Positions 22,684 to 34,164 of a stretch of DNA of 64,000 nt are shown piece by piece (within the stretch, counting starts at the first letter, position 1; every line of letters begins with the position of its first letter). Under the pieces are notes generated by a model, which saw only the letters and a list, made by a program, of their open reading frames with translations, was not told the origin of the DNA and did not search any database. A program made the translations under genes and the position numbers. Source of the DNA: Tetracladium setigerum (lineage: Eukaryota > Ascomycota > Leotiomycetes > Helotiales); contig PZJY01000010.1 in the NCBI GenBank assembly GCA_031472005.1, positions 1,736,001-1,800,000 on the forward strand, written 5' to 3'.

Positions 22684-22885
22684 CTAAGTGACCACCCCGC
22701 TTAAGTGACCACCCCACTTATTAAAGACCACTTTGCTTAATAAGCGATCACTCACCCCACTTAAATGACCACCCCGCTTAAGTGACCACCCCGCTTAAGT
22801 GACCACCCCGCTTAAGTGACCACCCCGCTTAAGTGACCACCCCGCTTAAGTGACCATCTCGCTTAAGTGACCACCTCACCTCGCT
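22684..22885. repeat. 17-bp tandem array, AAGTGACCACCCCGCTT
   Basis: About a dozen units of AAGTGACCACCCCGCTT; six or seven in the middle are identical, with decayed units (ATTAAAGACCACTTTG, ACTCACCCCACTTAAATG) at the left. Adjacent units create the palindrome CTTAAG at each join. The same CGCTTAAG core stands upstream of the captain gene (57,643-57,743) and before the patatin gene. Confidence 0.9.
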
Positions 22886-23467
22886 TTGGGTGGTGTTAAT
22901 AGCGAGAAATAATAGATCTTCTTGAAAATCACCCTAGTAGTGAAGAGAATTGCCTTTGCTCTTCATACGCCTACAAAAGTATTCCGACCGCTGAGATGGA
23001 GATTACATCGTTAAATTGGGGATATGCCTGTGCACCAGAATGCACAGTGTTTTAGGCAACCTTTTAAGAATAGGAGTGAGCAGTAGGAAGCAATATCGGT
23101 AGAGTTGATGCATTTCTTGAATCTGTGGCAGGTTGTATATTCGCTCGCCGCCAATTCTATATTAAAGAAGGATTTTTCAAAGAAAACAGAACATTAGTGT
23201 TAGTTAAGTAGTCACATACTAAACAATTTAGAATAACAAATGTTTTTAAATATAATAGCATATAAATAGCGAGATAAATATATAACTTCTGCGATATGAG
23301 CTCTGAGATATTTGGAAGGTAGCTACGTGCATGGCATGATTAATGCTGATACGACAAAATACTATTTCACAAGTATAAGCTTCTACAAGTTGAATTTCAG
23401 ACATTTCTATTTCTATTCTTTATTCTCTCGCTTCTCGTAGTGCCTAAGTTTCCGTCACCCCGAACCA
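22886..23467. other. AT-rich spacer
   Basis: No ORF, domain or repeat recognised between the 17-bp array and the 3' end of the F-box gene. Confidence 0.4.
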
Positions 23468-24711
23468 CTAGCCCTCCGATAATAGCAGCCTCCATCCCTC
23501 TTTCTGAAGGAGAAGACATCCGCAATCAGCTGCTAGACATGGCGTAGACTGTGGCACTTCTAGCATTTCGCAAAGTATACTTGAGGATAGTTTGGAAAGA
23601 TCGCTCCTGAGACGACCCAGTCCACTGATTTCAACTTCGTGAAATCCAATAGAGCAAATTGATTTCTTATTTGTTGACAGAAAATCCCCAAGCGCATTGT
23701 ATTTGGTTACTACGTGGCACATGTCAAGTCGATTAAGATCAAGCGCGCATTGGGATAGTAGTTCTAGAGGAAGGCTCGAATAGATTAGGCGTAAGAACTG
23801 AACCGGCTCCAGGAGCGTTCGTAGAGACTCCGATAGAGAGCTCAGATTAGGGGTTCCCCATGTGTAGTAATACGGAAGGTCAAAACCTATCAAGCTGATG
23901 GTAGGAATAGTAACACCTCTATTCCGGGCACTCAGGAGAGCATTTGAGATGATTCGTATATGGTATTCGTAGGAGTCTTCTGCGATAGTCATATTCAAGG
24001 TGAAGGTCGACGGCAGCCTGTCTTCTCCGTTTGTCGTCTCGCAGAAGGACAAGCATACCTCTGTTAATCGAGGAAGTGCTCTGAATGTAGATGATAAAAT
24101 CGAAAGATCAATGCCGTCGTCGATGATACTGCGCTGCTCTTTACAAATACTATATAGAGTTTTATAGATGACCATATACGAAGGGTACTCATCTACATCA
24201 CTACCCGCATCATATAATTCTTTCGTAATTTTCACATAGTTGTTAGGAGTCAAAAGATCGGACTTAAAACTATCGAAGCTTAGTATTTCTACGAGTAGTG
24301 TTAGCACTAATTCAGTATACTTTCCAGAATATTAGAGTAGTTACCAGCCTTCAGAAGTTCTGGGACTTCATAAGTAAAGGAGAAGATATGGTAGCGAGCA
24401 TCTGACTCTATGAGGTTTTTGAGTTCGTCGAATCCAGCCTTCGAAAACTGGATCTTAACGTAGCGGAAGAGGTTTGGTAAGCATGCTTCTCTTAGTCGTT
24501 TGCTAGCACGGGACAAATTTTTGACGTCCCAGGGCACAAGGAGATTAATAATATCGTATAAGGTCTCTGTTGGCAGAGTCTCGAGGTGGCTTGCGGCCAT
24601 TTGGAGAGCTTCGGAGGGTCGGCGAACCGACTGGACGGTTGGACATGCCGATAGATTTCTCGCGACGTTGTGAAAGGTTAGGTTGAAATCGAACTTAGGT
24701 GGTGCGGCCAT
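23468..24711 (-). CDS. F-box protein
   Basis: Start chosen at 24,711 (MAAPPKFDFNLTFHN); an in-frame Met also exists at 24,822. Residues about 45-90 form an F-box: LETLPTETLYDIINLLVPWD, then LSRASKRLREACLPNLFRYV. One intron of about 56 bp (GTAACT...GTGCTAACACTACTCGTAG, near 24,290-24,345) joins VPELLKA to EILSFDSFKSDLLTP and gives an uninterrupted reading to 23,468. The rest is a Leu-rich fungal C-terminus (FRALPRLTEVCLSF and similar), probably degenerate repeats for substrate binding. Expected role: SCF ubiquitin-ligase adaptor. Intact. Confidence 0.75.
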
Positions 24712-24822
24712 GTCGAAGTTCTTGGGAGTATGGAGTAATGTGGAACGTTTTAATGAGGTTGAAAATAAAGTCCTTATCTGGCCTGATGGTCTATTTTGTG
24801 TATTATGAGATGACCATACCAA

Positions 24823-25176
24823 GCTTTATACCCAAATTGAACGATTGTTCAAACGTGAGCTTGGGAGTGGTGTGGTCAACCCCGTCAAAAATTGATGGGC
24901 ATCAACCCTACCTCATGATCCTGCCCACAATGCGATGTAAGAAGGTGGTACATAACTATCCAAATATTGAGGGGTGACAACCGCCACATTTGACAAATTT
25001 TTTGTACGTAGCTCACAGAATCAAGGAGCTGCTGGCTCCTTGGTGCTGTCTCCCGCATGCTACTAGGTCATCTCGAAGTCACGTGTAAGTATTCGCTTCT
25101 ATCAGGTCCATTACCTTTCATTCCCCTTCTTCCATTCCTCGGTCTTGTACCCTGTTGTATTCTGTAGAAAAACAAC
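24823..25176. promoter_or_regulatory. Divergent spacer with CCCTCAA / TTGAGGGG elements
   Basis: Spacer between the F-box gene and the first DUF3723 gene. It contains GTGGTCAACCCCGTCAAAAATTGATG (pieces near 24,870-24,897) and AAATATTGAGGGGTGACAAC near 24,962, members of the dispersed palindromic family. Confidence 0.5.
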
Positions 25177-28100
25177 ATGCCGCAGTTTCATTATCAAGTG
25201 GCAAACTCTGCCATTGAGGCGGAAAGGCGGTTGATGTATCAAGGAAGCGCACGCATTAGTCTCGACGTACTCCAGTTTGGGCGGGATGAGCAACGAGAAC
25301 TCGATCCAAGGCATGTAGAGTTTCTTAAGAAATGCTTCCGCAATGAAGACTGCGAAAGGTTGCCAGCGGAGAATCATGTGCCTGCGATCATTGGTCAGCA
25401 GCAACTAGCCAATGCGATGCGCGATTCTGGTGTTTCCGTTCAGCAGCTGTTGGCGGCAGGTCCGCTGAACGGCTATCCGAGGCTAGAATTTCCGACAGGA
25501 GTTAAACTTGAATGTCTTCACGGCCTACACAGGATTGAAGCTGGGCGAGAGTTCCTCTTGCCAACGGAAAAGTGGTGGATCGTCGATCTTTACCCTCTAG
25601 GTAGGAGTCGCTCTCTTACGGTCTGATATGAGCTAATGGTTACCTCTGCTAGATCTTGGCACTAATCTTAGATTATGGCTCGTCGAGCAATATTCCAACG
25701 AGCGCAAGCTCACGGATGGCGAAATCTATCGAAAGCTCCGCCAGTATGATGCTGAGAGAAACCTCTGCTCTAAGTTGAGGTGGAAATCCCGCCTGCGGGG
25801 AATTAGACTAAAAAGTCTTAATACACTTTACAAACATGAGGATCTCACAGACGGGTTTGACGCTTTGCTGGGCATTCCCGGACTCTGGCATGAAATGAAG
25901 CTCAGCACGATTCATAAGCTGTTCCCATTGAGATGTGATAAGGTGGGCGTGATTCTAACTCGATTGGTGGTCTGCTAAATCCGTGGAAACAGGAGATCGT
26001 ACATTACCTTCGTCACATTAAGAGTATCTGGTCTGGACTTGTCCAAGGTGACCAGAACTCAATGTCAAGAATTGATAGAGCTACGGTGGAAGCCTTACAG
26101 ATGAGAGCGCCACGAGCGTCAACGACGGATGCAAAGATTCTAAGGAGCCAACTTCGAGCCGGCAAGATCTTCCGTGCTTTCAACAACAGTGAGCGGGAGG
26201 ACATATGGAGCAGACTACAGATGATAGAGGGCTTGATTCCATCCTTTTATACGCTCTTTAGGGATATCCAATATTTAGAGCATTGCGTGAATTGCATGAA
26301 AAGACTAACGACATTATCCCCACAGCAGAGCCTTTCCAGTTCCATAAAAGGAAGGTTTACCGGTATCAACCAGGAACAGGGACAACTGAAAGTGCAAGTC
26401 GCCGAAGAGAAGTTTATATACAGACATAGCACTCCCCAAGACCAAGTCGACTCTGGGTATCGGCAGATACACGCCTTTGCCATGCGATATTGGCCCAACA
26501 TGCCCAAAGAACCTGAAGCAGAGGACCCACAAATGAAAACCCCGATCAAAGCGGATCTGGCTACACTACGTCGTTTCGCTGATTTGGCAGCCGAACTGGG
26601 GTTCAGGTCTGACCAGATCACTAACTTGCAGCAGTATCCAGAGAGTGAGAATGCGCCAAGAGAACACCCAGAATCGAGACCCATCCTTGTCACGTCTGGA
26701 AAAGGCGTTCCCGTCAAGAAAAGGTGTGGGAAGCCGAGCACTCGCGAGTTCAAGGAGGATCAACAATTCTTGTTCATTAATAATTTACATGATGAGCGAC
26801 ATGAGCAAGGAAGCAGTGTCACATCGCTCTTTGTCCGGAAATCAGTGTATTTGGCATTCTTCGGTAAACCGTCCGCGACACATGATATCGGCCAGACAAA
26901 TGGACCCCCTCAGAGTGTAGACGATTCGCCACAATTCTCGTGGATACATGAGTTCACTTCCTCGCCAAATGACAACACAAGGCAGTCTGACCGATCGACA
27001 GAGCATTCGGTGGAGAATTACGATGGTACATTGACACTCTATCAGCAAAGCAAGGCTGTAAGTGAACAGAGCGGACATTTGAATATCATGGATGAAGAGG
27101 CTACGGAGCCATCAGAGGGAGACGTGGACGTGGACAGTATGCAAGACTGGCTGGAAGAGCAGGAGCGTGAGAGGAAAGAGCAAGAGAGACTGGAGCTAAG
27201 AAGACTGGAAGAGACGTTGGAGCGTGATGACATGATTGAAAGATTTGCACAAGGACCGCAAGCGCAAGAAAACTTGGAAAGAGGGGAAAAGAAACAGAAA
27301 AAGCGAGAGCAAGAAATGGAAGAAGAGGATCAGCGGCGACAGGAAACTAGGCAACAACGGAGGCGAGAGGAGGAGACGCAGGTATATGGGAGGACACTCA
27401 GGGATTACGAGCGAACTAAAAGGCGGCACACGCTACTTGAGACTACTAACTCGGAACCTCAATCAGGTCAAGAACTCTTGACAGCAAATCAGAGTTCAGA
27501 CATAATTCGTCGTTTGAGAACCCCCGTAGGAGATCACTCTAGCGAAGGACAGGAGAGAATAGAACAAGAGAGGCTAGAACAGAAGAGGCTAGAACAGGAG
27601 AGGCTAGAACAGGAGAGGCTAGAGAGACTGGAGCAAGAGAGACTAGAGAGACTAGAGCAAGAGAGGCTGAAACAAGAGAGGCTGGAACAAGAGAGATTGG
27701 AGAGACTGGAGCAAGAGAGATTAGAGAGGCTAGAACAGGAGAAGCTGGAACAGGAGAGACTAGAACAAGAGAGACTGGAACAAGAGAGATTGGAGAGGCT
27801 AGAGCGGGAGAGGCTAGAACAAGAGAGATTGGAGAGGCTAGAACAGGAGAGGCTAGAGAGACTGGAGCAAGAGAGACTAGAGAGACTGGAGCAAGAGAGG
27901 CTAGAACATGAGAGGCTAGAACAAGAGAGGCTAAAGAGACTGGAGCAAGAGAAGCTAGAACAAGAGAGGTTAGAGCGGGAGAAGCTAGAACAGGAGAGGC
28001 TAGAACAAGAGAGACTAGAGAGGCTAGAACAGGAGAAGCTAGATCAAGAGAGATTAGAGCAGGAGAGACTAAAACAAGAGGGATTAGCGCAGCAGAGACA

Positions 28101-28635
28101 GGAGAGATTGGAGCAACAGGATCGAGAACTAAGTATGCACGAAGCGCAGGGAAAAAAGCAACGAGAACGGGGCAGATTGGAGCAAGAGAAGGAAATTGAG
28201 TCAGAGAGGAATCCCGTAATACAAATCTCTCCGATAAGACCGAGAAGGGTGCAGGTAAGGTCGTATTCTTCATCGCCTAATTTTGGAAGCTTATATTTAT
28301 AGGACTTAACTTTGCTCCCTCAGCCGCGGGAATCTATCTGGATAACATTTAAGATTCTAGAGCGGGGCTTGTGGAGGACTGTCCAAAGTCTCTTCGTTAG
28401 TTCTTCTGATTTATCCGAGTTTGAGCGTATAGCGGCGAAGCTAATAAGGAAGAATATACGGGTGTACGACATTGACTTGAACACCCTAACTCCCCAAATG
28501 TGTTTTCAAGCAGCGATTTCCAACCCTGCGAATATATTAATTCTTATTCCAGAGAATAACACCGACAATAATAAAGAGCTGGAGGCTTCTCTTTCTCGTT
28601 TATTATCTGATCTAGACTCGCCTAGGATAGAGTGA
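25177..28635 (+). CDS. DUF3723 family protein A with long Glu/Gln/Arg/Leu helix
   Basis: Four exons. Exon 1 carries the family signature [18 protein letters not shown] followed by [10 protein letters not shown]. Introns: about 25,600-25,651 (GTAGGAG...CTGCTAG), about 25,949-25,993 (GTGGGCG...AAACAG) and about 28,255-28,320 (GTAAGG...CCTCAG). Exon 3 has [18 protein letters not shown] and [16 protein letters not shown], usual for the family. From about 27,556 to 28,120 the protein is a repeat of [14 protein letters not shown] type, probably a single long alpha-helix. The last exon ([18 protein letters not shown], then [10 protein letters not shown]) is the standard DUF3723 C-terminus. About 1,100 residues, no break seen. 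The biochemical role of DUF3723 is unknown; the family is one of the recurrent Starship cargo groups. A second member lies convergent at 30,371-32,548. Confidence 0.85.
27556..28120 (+). repeat. Minisatellite coding for EQERL repeats
   Basis: Units of 9-18 bp such as GAGAGGCTAGAACAA and GAGAGACTGGAGCAA repeat for about 560 bp inside the coding sequence of DUF3723 protein A, always in frame. Such arrays usually change length readily. Confidence 0.85.
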
Positions 28636-29217
28636 TAATAGTCTCAATTTAACACCGACGTTACTGCTTATTTGGTCAACTTCTTCACTGCCTTCCATTT
28701 ATTGTGAATTTCCAAGATAGAGATATGGACTAGACAATTCATAATCTCAAGTTCTTGTTATATTCAGCCATCGGCAGTTTTCTAGATGTTCAGCTGGCAG
28801 CTTATGTTAAATGTGACGCCTTAGATGGGCCACCTGGCTCTGGTCGTCGAATGTGAGCGCTTCAGCGAAAATGTTGGATCAGAAGTCTCTTCCAAGGTAT
28901 CATTCTGATCACCCCACTAATCACTGCGTCGACTGTTCGCCCTACTTAAATCATGGCTATTCAGGGCTTATGGAAATCTAAAACACTTAGAGGAACGTTT
29001 CATAATAAAGTATAAGGCCCCAATGATACGGAAAACCTATAGTAGTTAATAATAGTGAGAGGGAGGTCAAGGACTTTCCTAGGGCAAGGCCTAGCACTAG
29101 TTGCCGCGGCCAATCGATATTGGCGGGACTTGCTTCCCCGAATCGTTCTTAGCGCATCAGCTTTATTAGTAATCACTCGAACACGCCTCGCGTCCTCACA
29201 ACCTGACTCCTCACACA
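28636..29217. other. Spacer with 3' remnant of an F-box gene
   Basis: At 29,024-29,056 the DNA reads ATACGGAAAACCTATAGTAG and onward, nearly identical to the last codons and stop of the F-box gene at 37,497-37,530. In frame it gives MIRKTYSS and stop against CIIRKIYSS there, so this is a tail fragment of a related gene. GATCACCCCACTAATCAC near 28,908 is a lone spacer motif. Confidence 0.45.
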
Positions 29218-29990
29218 ATGACCCCCCATATATTTTGTAACGCCATGAACCAACGACGTTCTCGACGTATCAATGCAAGGAGAGACACTCCACGAGCCGA
29301 AAATGATGGCAGAGAGTTCATGACCGTGCTGCCATTGGAATTACGAAGGATTATCTGGCAGTATATTATGGAGCCTCGATATTTTGTGGTTTGGCCATTT
29401 TGTTTTAACGCCCATCTCTACTATCGTATTACGCATTCTAAAGTCCTAGCTGCACTCCACGTTCGCCAGGAGGCTCGCCAAGCACTCCTCTATTATTACA
29501 CCCCGCTATCCCTGAACAACGTAGATAAAGCGTCGTCGAAAGTGTATATCAATTTATAAATTGATATATTCCTATTCTCGCAATATCCTCCCTTCACGAT
29601 ATATTTAAGGATCTAGGCGAATAATCGTAAAGGACTCGATCTATTGCAATTAGTATAAATCGCTCCGATACTATATAACCGGACATACTTGAAACTATAT
29701 AGCACCGTTTGCTAGACCTTAGTGCTATTCACATCCATATTGGCGAGTTCAAGACTCGCCCTAGAGATGAGGTTTACAATCCGTGTGAGCAGTACCCACA
29801 ACCATGGATAAGAGGGAGAGGGCTAGGTTGGCACTATGTAAAATGGAACTGGGCAGATTTCCTGAAGTCCTTAGAGAATCATATCGAACAGAATTGGGTA
29901 GGACCACGGCCAGTGCAATTTAAAGGCCTTGTTGCGACTGGTAAGGTTAAAGAGGAGGGGGTAAAATTTTCCTTGGTGTGTCAATCTTAG
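29218..29990 (+). pseudogene. 2EXR-like (fungal F-box-like) protein, decayed
   Basis: Starts MTPHIFCNAMNQRRSRR, or from the second Met at 29,245. The motif FMTVLPLELRRIIWQYIMEP, then LAALHVRQEARQALLYYYTP, matches the two blocks of the fungal 2EXR family (LPxELRxxIW and CxESRxxAL). The frame ends at TAA (about 29,557) inside what should continue YINL-IDIFLFSQYPPF; CAA to TAA is a RIP-type change. Further stops follow, and an open tail (HIHIGEFKTRPRDEVYNP to GLGWHYVKWNW) extends to 29,990. Probably a pseudogene. Family function unknown. Confidence 0.55.
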
Positions 29991-30303
29991 ATGGACATAG
30001 AGAGATAAACTAGTTCTTAGCACCTTTCGACAGCCTGACGAGCAAAGGGAGACTATATTAGCTGTGACGAAGCTTGAGGCAGGTCCCGAATTTCTTTTGT
30101 AGTACGAAACCCCAAATGTTGGCATCTGATCGTTACTGACGCGTATTTAAAGCGGTAATCCCGAGGTGGGAAAGTCCTTGGCTGTAGAAGCAATAGCGGA
30201 ACTTCGCAGGAAGCCATTGTATTCGGTATAAGATATCGTGAAGCGCTTGAGGCAGCTGTTGTCCCAGTCTCTTGTTGGGGGAAATGGTCTCGTTACAAGT
30301 GGC

Positions 30304-30329
30304 GTCTCGGCACGCAGGGAGAGACGTTA
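30304..30329 (+). repeat. Dispersed hairpin motif, copy 1
   Basis: GTCTCGGCACGCAGGGAGAG followed by ACGTTA. The ends GTCTC and GAGAC can pair around a 12-nt loop. Same motif at 37,726, 40,736 and 42,419. Confidence 0.7.
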
Positions 30330-30370
30330 ATTTATAAAACTATTCCAATTCACCCTCGTCCTCAATCATG

Positions 30371-32548
30371 CTAAACGCCTCCCTTGTGGCGTTTTTCCCT
30401 TGACTCTGTAACCGCAGCCACAATGACAATCGATTTTCTTGTTCTTATAAGTATGTTAAAACAGTCTTGCCAGAGAAAGTGCGTGCTGTCTTCCACCGAC
30501 AACTTCCTGCCTTGATCGGCGAATTCCTTAGCTAGGATATTGACATCTTCCTCATTGAATGGAACTTCTTGAAGAACTATACCGTCCTCAACAAATTTTA
30601 CGACTCCCTTGGATACCATAACTTGATTGCTTTCAACCGCTTCGTTTTGACTATTCTCTTGGTGATTAGGAGAAGTGATAGAGCTAGAAACCTCAATAGG
30701 TGGTCGGGATGCGAGTTGATGATCCGAGGACGAGCTGGCAAACACTGGATGTGTTGCAAACCCCTCTTGATTTCCTAGGAGGTCTATCGCACCAAAGAAC
30801 GCAATATGTCGTGAACGTTTAACATAAAAGGAACTGATCTCTTCTCCATCCTTTCTATAGTCGGGAAGAGGAGCATTTATCTTTTCTAGAAAGAGGTGAG
30901 CGAGATCACGAGTATCCATCGGACCGTGGCCACATCTACAAGACAGGGATGTGCCTGTACCCATAACGGTGACTTGCGGGGACCTTATATCTATAGGCGT
31001 CGTCTGTAAACCGTTGAGATAGTCTTTGAATGAGCGAATGACGACGTGTGCTTTTTTGGCATCGAAGATGAAATTATCGTTTGGCCGCAGAATGTGGAAT
31101 ACATCCTCCAGCGTTTTCTCAATCATAGCCTGTGCGGGATCCTGGGTTAATTCAAACTCAATCTTCGGCGTTACAAAGCCTAAGTGATAGGCAAGCTCCG
31201 CAAGCTGAAGTCGGCCATACGCATTTGGATACTTACATACCCTATACGAGCAAAGCCATAGTTGTTGATAGCAGATGTCGAAAGTATCTAGATGGGCATT
31301 TGGAAAGGTGGCATAAGAAGCAAACGATCCCTGTTGTATTTGAACCGTGCCATCGCTTGTTTTAGCATCAAAGTGATGAAACCACCGCTGGCGAAGGGTT
31401 TTCTTAGGGGACTTTGGTAAGAATTCAATCAAGAGCTGGGCGGGCAACTTCAAGTATCTGATGTCTTTAATCAGAGTATAGAGACTTGGTATTAACTCCT
31501 GAGTGGCAAGTAGACGCTGAGTGATATCGGCCCTTTTAATAGGATCGGCTACTTCTGGGAAAAGCTCGCCAGACTTCATGTTTTCTTGGATAAATTCATA
31601 GTCTGATTTCGAAAGGGCTGGCGACCTTGACTGTATAGATTCTATAGTGATGGGGTCGACCTGCATCATTATTGCAACATCGCCATTGAGTATACGAGTT
31701 AGGATAGCCTTGATATAGCCGATATAATTTGAGATTTCCTGCATCAAGTTAGATGATAGATACGTTTAAGAGATTAAAGAGAACTGACTTCATCACATTT
31801 TGGGAATAAGAAGACATCAAGAGATCCTATGTAGAACTCTCTCCAGAGCCCTTGGATATGAAGAACAGAGTCCAAGGCGGTGACTAAAACAGTCCGTTTA
31901 AAGAGCTGCTCTAGAAAATTATCTTGAGAAGGAGTAAACCTCCCTCGCCAGCGTTGTGCTCCCAAAGGATCATTGTCGTAATGGCAGAGACGCATGTGAC
32001 GAAACATTTCGCCAGATGTATATTGAGCTGAGTAGGAATACCCCTCGCGAAGCATTTGCTTAGTGTCTTGGTTGAGATCTGGGCACCAGTCAGCTTAGTT
32101 GTTGAATAGAACGAGTACAGCTACCAGCCCCATATATGTCAACTACCCACCAACGTTGCGATGCGGCAAGATGCTCCTTTGCTGCCAAAACTCGGTGTTG
32201 TCCGTGAAGACATTCCACTTTTACACCGCTTTCTAGTTCTAGAATCGGGGGATTATCCGCTTCCCGTCTGAAGGTTTCAGCTGTCAAAGAAATCTTCCCA
32301 AGCGCCGCTTGCAGTATCGAATTATCGATGATAGCAGGGATTCGATGGTTTGGCTCCTCTCGAATGCATCCTTCGCCATCGAAATCCCTTATTAATTGCC
32401 GGATGACCTTTCTGTCAATATGACGAGTTGGATATGGAAAATCCAGATGACGAATCGAGATGCGAGCTGCGCCTCTGAACTTGGCAAGCTTATCACTTGC
32501 AATTCTCTGCTCCCTGTTAGCGAGGCTTTCTTGACCTGAAGTTTCCAT
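30371..32548 (-). CDS. DUF3723 family protein B
   Basis: Starts METSGQESLANREQRIASD. Exon 1 has RISIRHLDFPYPTR, VECLHGQHRVLAAKEHL and RWWVVDIYGA, the DUF3723 signature also seen in protein A. Two introns restore the frame exactly: about 32,075-32,119 (GTAGCTG...GTGCCCAG) and about 31,742-31,789 (GTCAGTTC...GATGCAG). Exon 3 carries VDPITIESIQSRSPALSKSD and LIPSLYTLIKDIRYLKLP. The C-terminus (GIVLQEVPFNEEDVNIL, then NILIRTRKSIVIVAAV) corresponds to the domain end in protein A, but the long EQERL helix is missing. About 700 residues, intact. Divergent from the pseudokinase gene at 32,868, sharing a spacer with three palindromic repeats. Confidence 0.85.
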
Positions 32549-32654
32549 ATCGATCTGGCAATACCCGTCAGTAGTTTAGATCTTACGAGGCGGGTCGGTG
32601 CTACCGTTTAACAATTTACATAGCGGAAATTGACGCACCCACGGTCTAATGCTA

Positions 32655-32758
32655 AGGGGGTTGATCAACCCTCAATATATTGAGGGGTGGTCGTCAACCC
32701 TGAATATGTTGAGGGGGTGGTCGACTCTCAGTATATTGAGGGGTAGTCGTCAACAGTT
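32655..32758. repeat. Three-unit palindromic repeat between DUF3723-B and pseudokinase 1
   Basis: Units of about 35 bp: CAACCCTCAATATATTGAGG, then AACCCTGAATATGTTGAGGG, then ACTCTCAGTATATTGAGGGG, each joined by GGTGGTCG or GGTAGTCG. Each unit is a near-perfect palindrome. Its place in a divergent promoter suggests an operator-like role. Confidence 0.8.
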
Positions 32759-32867
32759 AAGCGAGGTTGCATAATTGATTACAAGGGTGAGAAAATAGTC
32801 GAGATGCCCACAAGTTGAAGATCTATCGCTAAACGCTTGCAGTACATTTTTACCAACCTCATCGACT

Positions 32868-34039
32868 ATGGATCCAAAATTCAATCGGAGAACACGATTT
32901 CCAGGCGATGGCGGGGCCCTGTTGGCGACAATTCGTGAGAAGAATTCTAACCTGAACCGACGGACGCGGTTCCCAGGGGGCACAGATTTAGAAAAGATTC
33001 GTCTGTTGGAGAAAGGAGAGCAAAAAAATGAAGCATGTGCGGAGGAAGAACAACCTACACACCTCCTACATCGATTGCCCATAAAGATCAATCCTCCTGA
33101 TATGGTTTTGGAAAGACCTGTGCTGGAAGCGAGCATCAAGACCTCCCAAGCGGATCCACTTCCCCCCGTTCGAGTAGAGAGTCCGTGGAAATCATACATA
33201 TCACTTCGTCACCTTGAACGTGGCGGTCAAGTTACTGTAGCATATACTCGGAAGATTCCGGTGCACATGGTCGTTATCAAAGAACTGTTTTCTGACAACT
33301 TCATGGAGCTCGGAAAACGCCAACATGAGAATCTGCTCGCTATTACCGAGGTTTATCGCTTTCAAGGAATGTTCTTTGTTATTACAGAATATACAGCTGC
33401 GACACTTAAGCAAGTTATAGCTATACCACTTCCTCTTGAGGAGCAGCACGTTTCTGCGACTTGCCGTCAGGTACGTCCTTTACATGTTTCCAGGTATCCA
33501 CTCACTCATACACCCAGATTTTTGAAGGCATGCAGCATTTATCTAGGTTTGGTATCTCACATAATAAACTCGACAGCTCCAGGGTTTTATTCTCACCAGA
33601 TGGATGTGTAAAAATCGGTAAGTACTCCACGATTACAGAATCACACTGGTCTGATTGAAGATCAAGCCCACTTTGATGAATGTGGATCGACAGAGTCTGC
33701 TGCGGCACGTTCTCTCGGAATCATTGCCATTGAAATGATGCAGAATGGCATTCCTCCCGAGGATGACGGGAAGTTTGTCTTGAAGCACCCTGACCGATGG
33801 TCGCCAGAGGCATCGAACTTCCTGGAGATCACCTCTTGGGGCACATTAAAGGAAGTCCAGAAGGTGAGAGGTCCCTGCCGTCTAAATTAGCATACTTATC
33901 AAAGTTGTTTTAGCATCGCTTCCTGACGTATGTATCGCCGTCTGTTATGATTCCATTCATTCATTATGCAGGTTGGGACACTATCGAAAGTCTCAGCTTG
34001 AAGACGTTAGATTTAGATACCGTTTCTCCATTAGTTTAA
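32868..34039 (+). CDS. Protein kinase-like pseudokinase 1
   Basis: Four exons. The N-terminus has a duplicated NRRTRFPG. A kinase fold is seen in YISLRHLERGGQVTVAYTRK, MVVIKELF (Lys on strand 3), HENLLAITEVYRFQGMFFVI and TEYTAATLKQVI. The catalytic loop should read HRDxxxxN but reads GISHNKLDSSRVLF, and after it DGCVKIDQAHFD lacks DFG. So the ATP-binding lobe is partly kept but both catalytic Asp are gone. Introns: 33,469-33,518 (GTACGT...ACCCAG), 33,618-33,660 (GTAAGT...TGAAG) and 33,865-33,913 (GTGAGA...TTTTAG). It ends TLDLDTVSPLV. A paralogue follows in tandem at 34,827. I infer a scaffold or sensor role. Confidence 0.7.
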
Positions 34040-34164
34040 GTTATAAGAAGAATTTCACGCTCAACTATATCGACCTTGCTATTAAGTTTGATCTAGTTTC
34101 AATTCTTCCTCGTGATTCCGCACGTAAAATGTTTGTTGACCAACCCTGATACCTACACTGAATA

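Noticed and set aside
26247..26753. Long minus-strand ORF opposite DUF3723-A
   Set aside because: Antisense shadow of a well-supported exon; no domain.
27539..28273. 244-codon minus ORF rich in Leu/Ser/Pro/Val
   Set aside because: Reverse reading of the EQERL minisatellite; low complexity and antisense.
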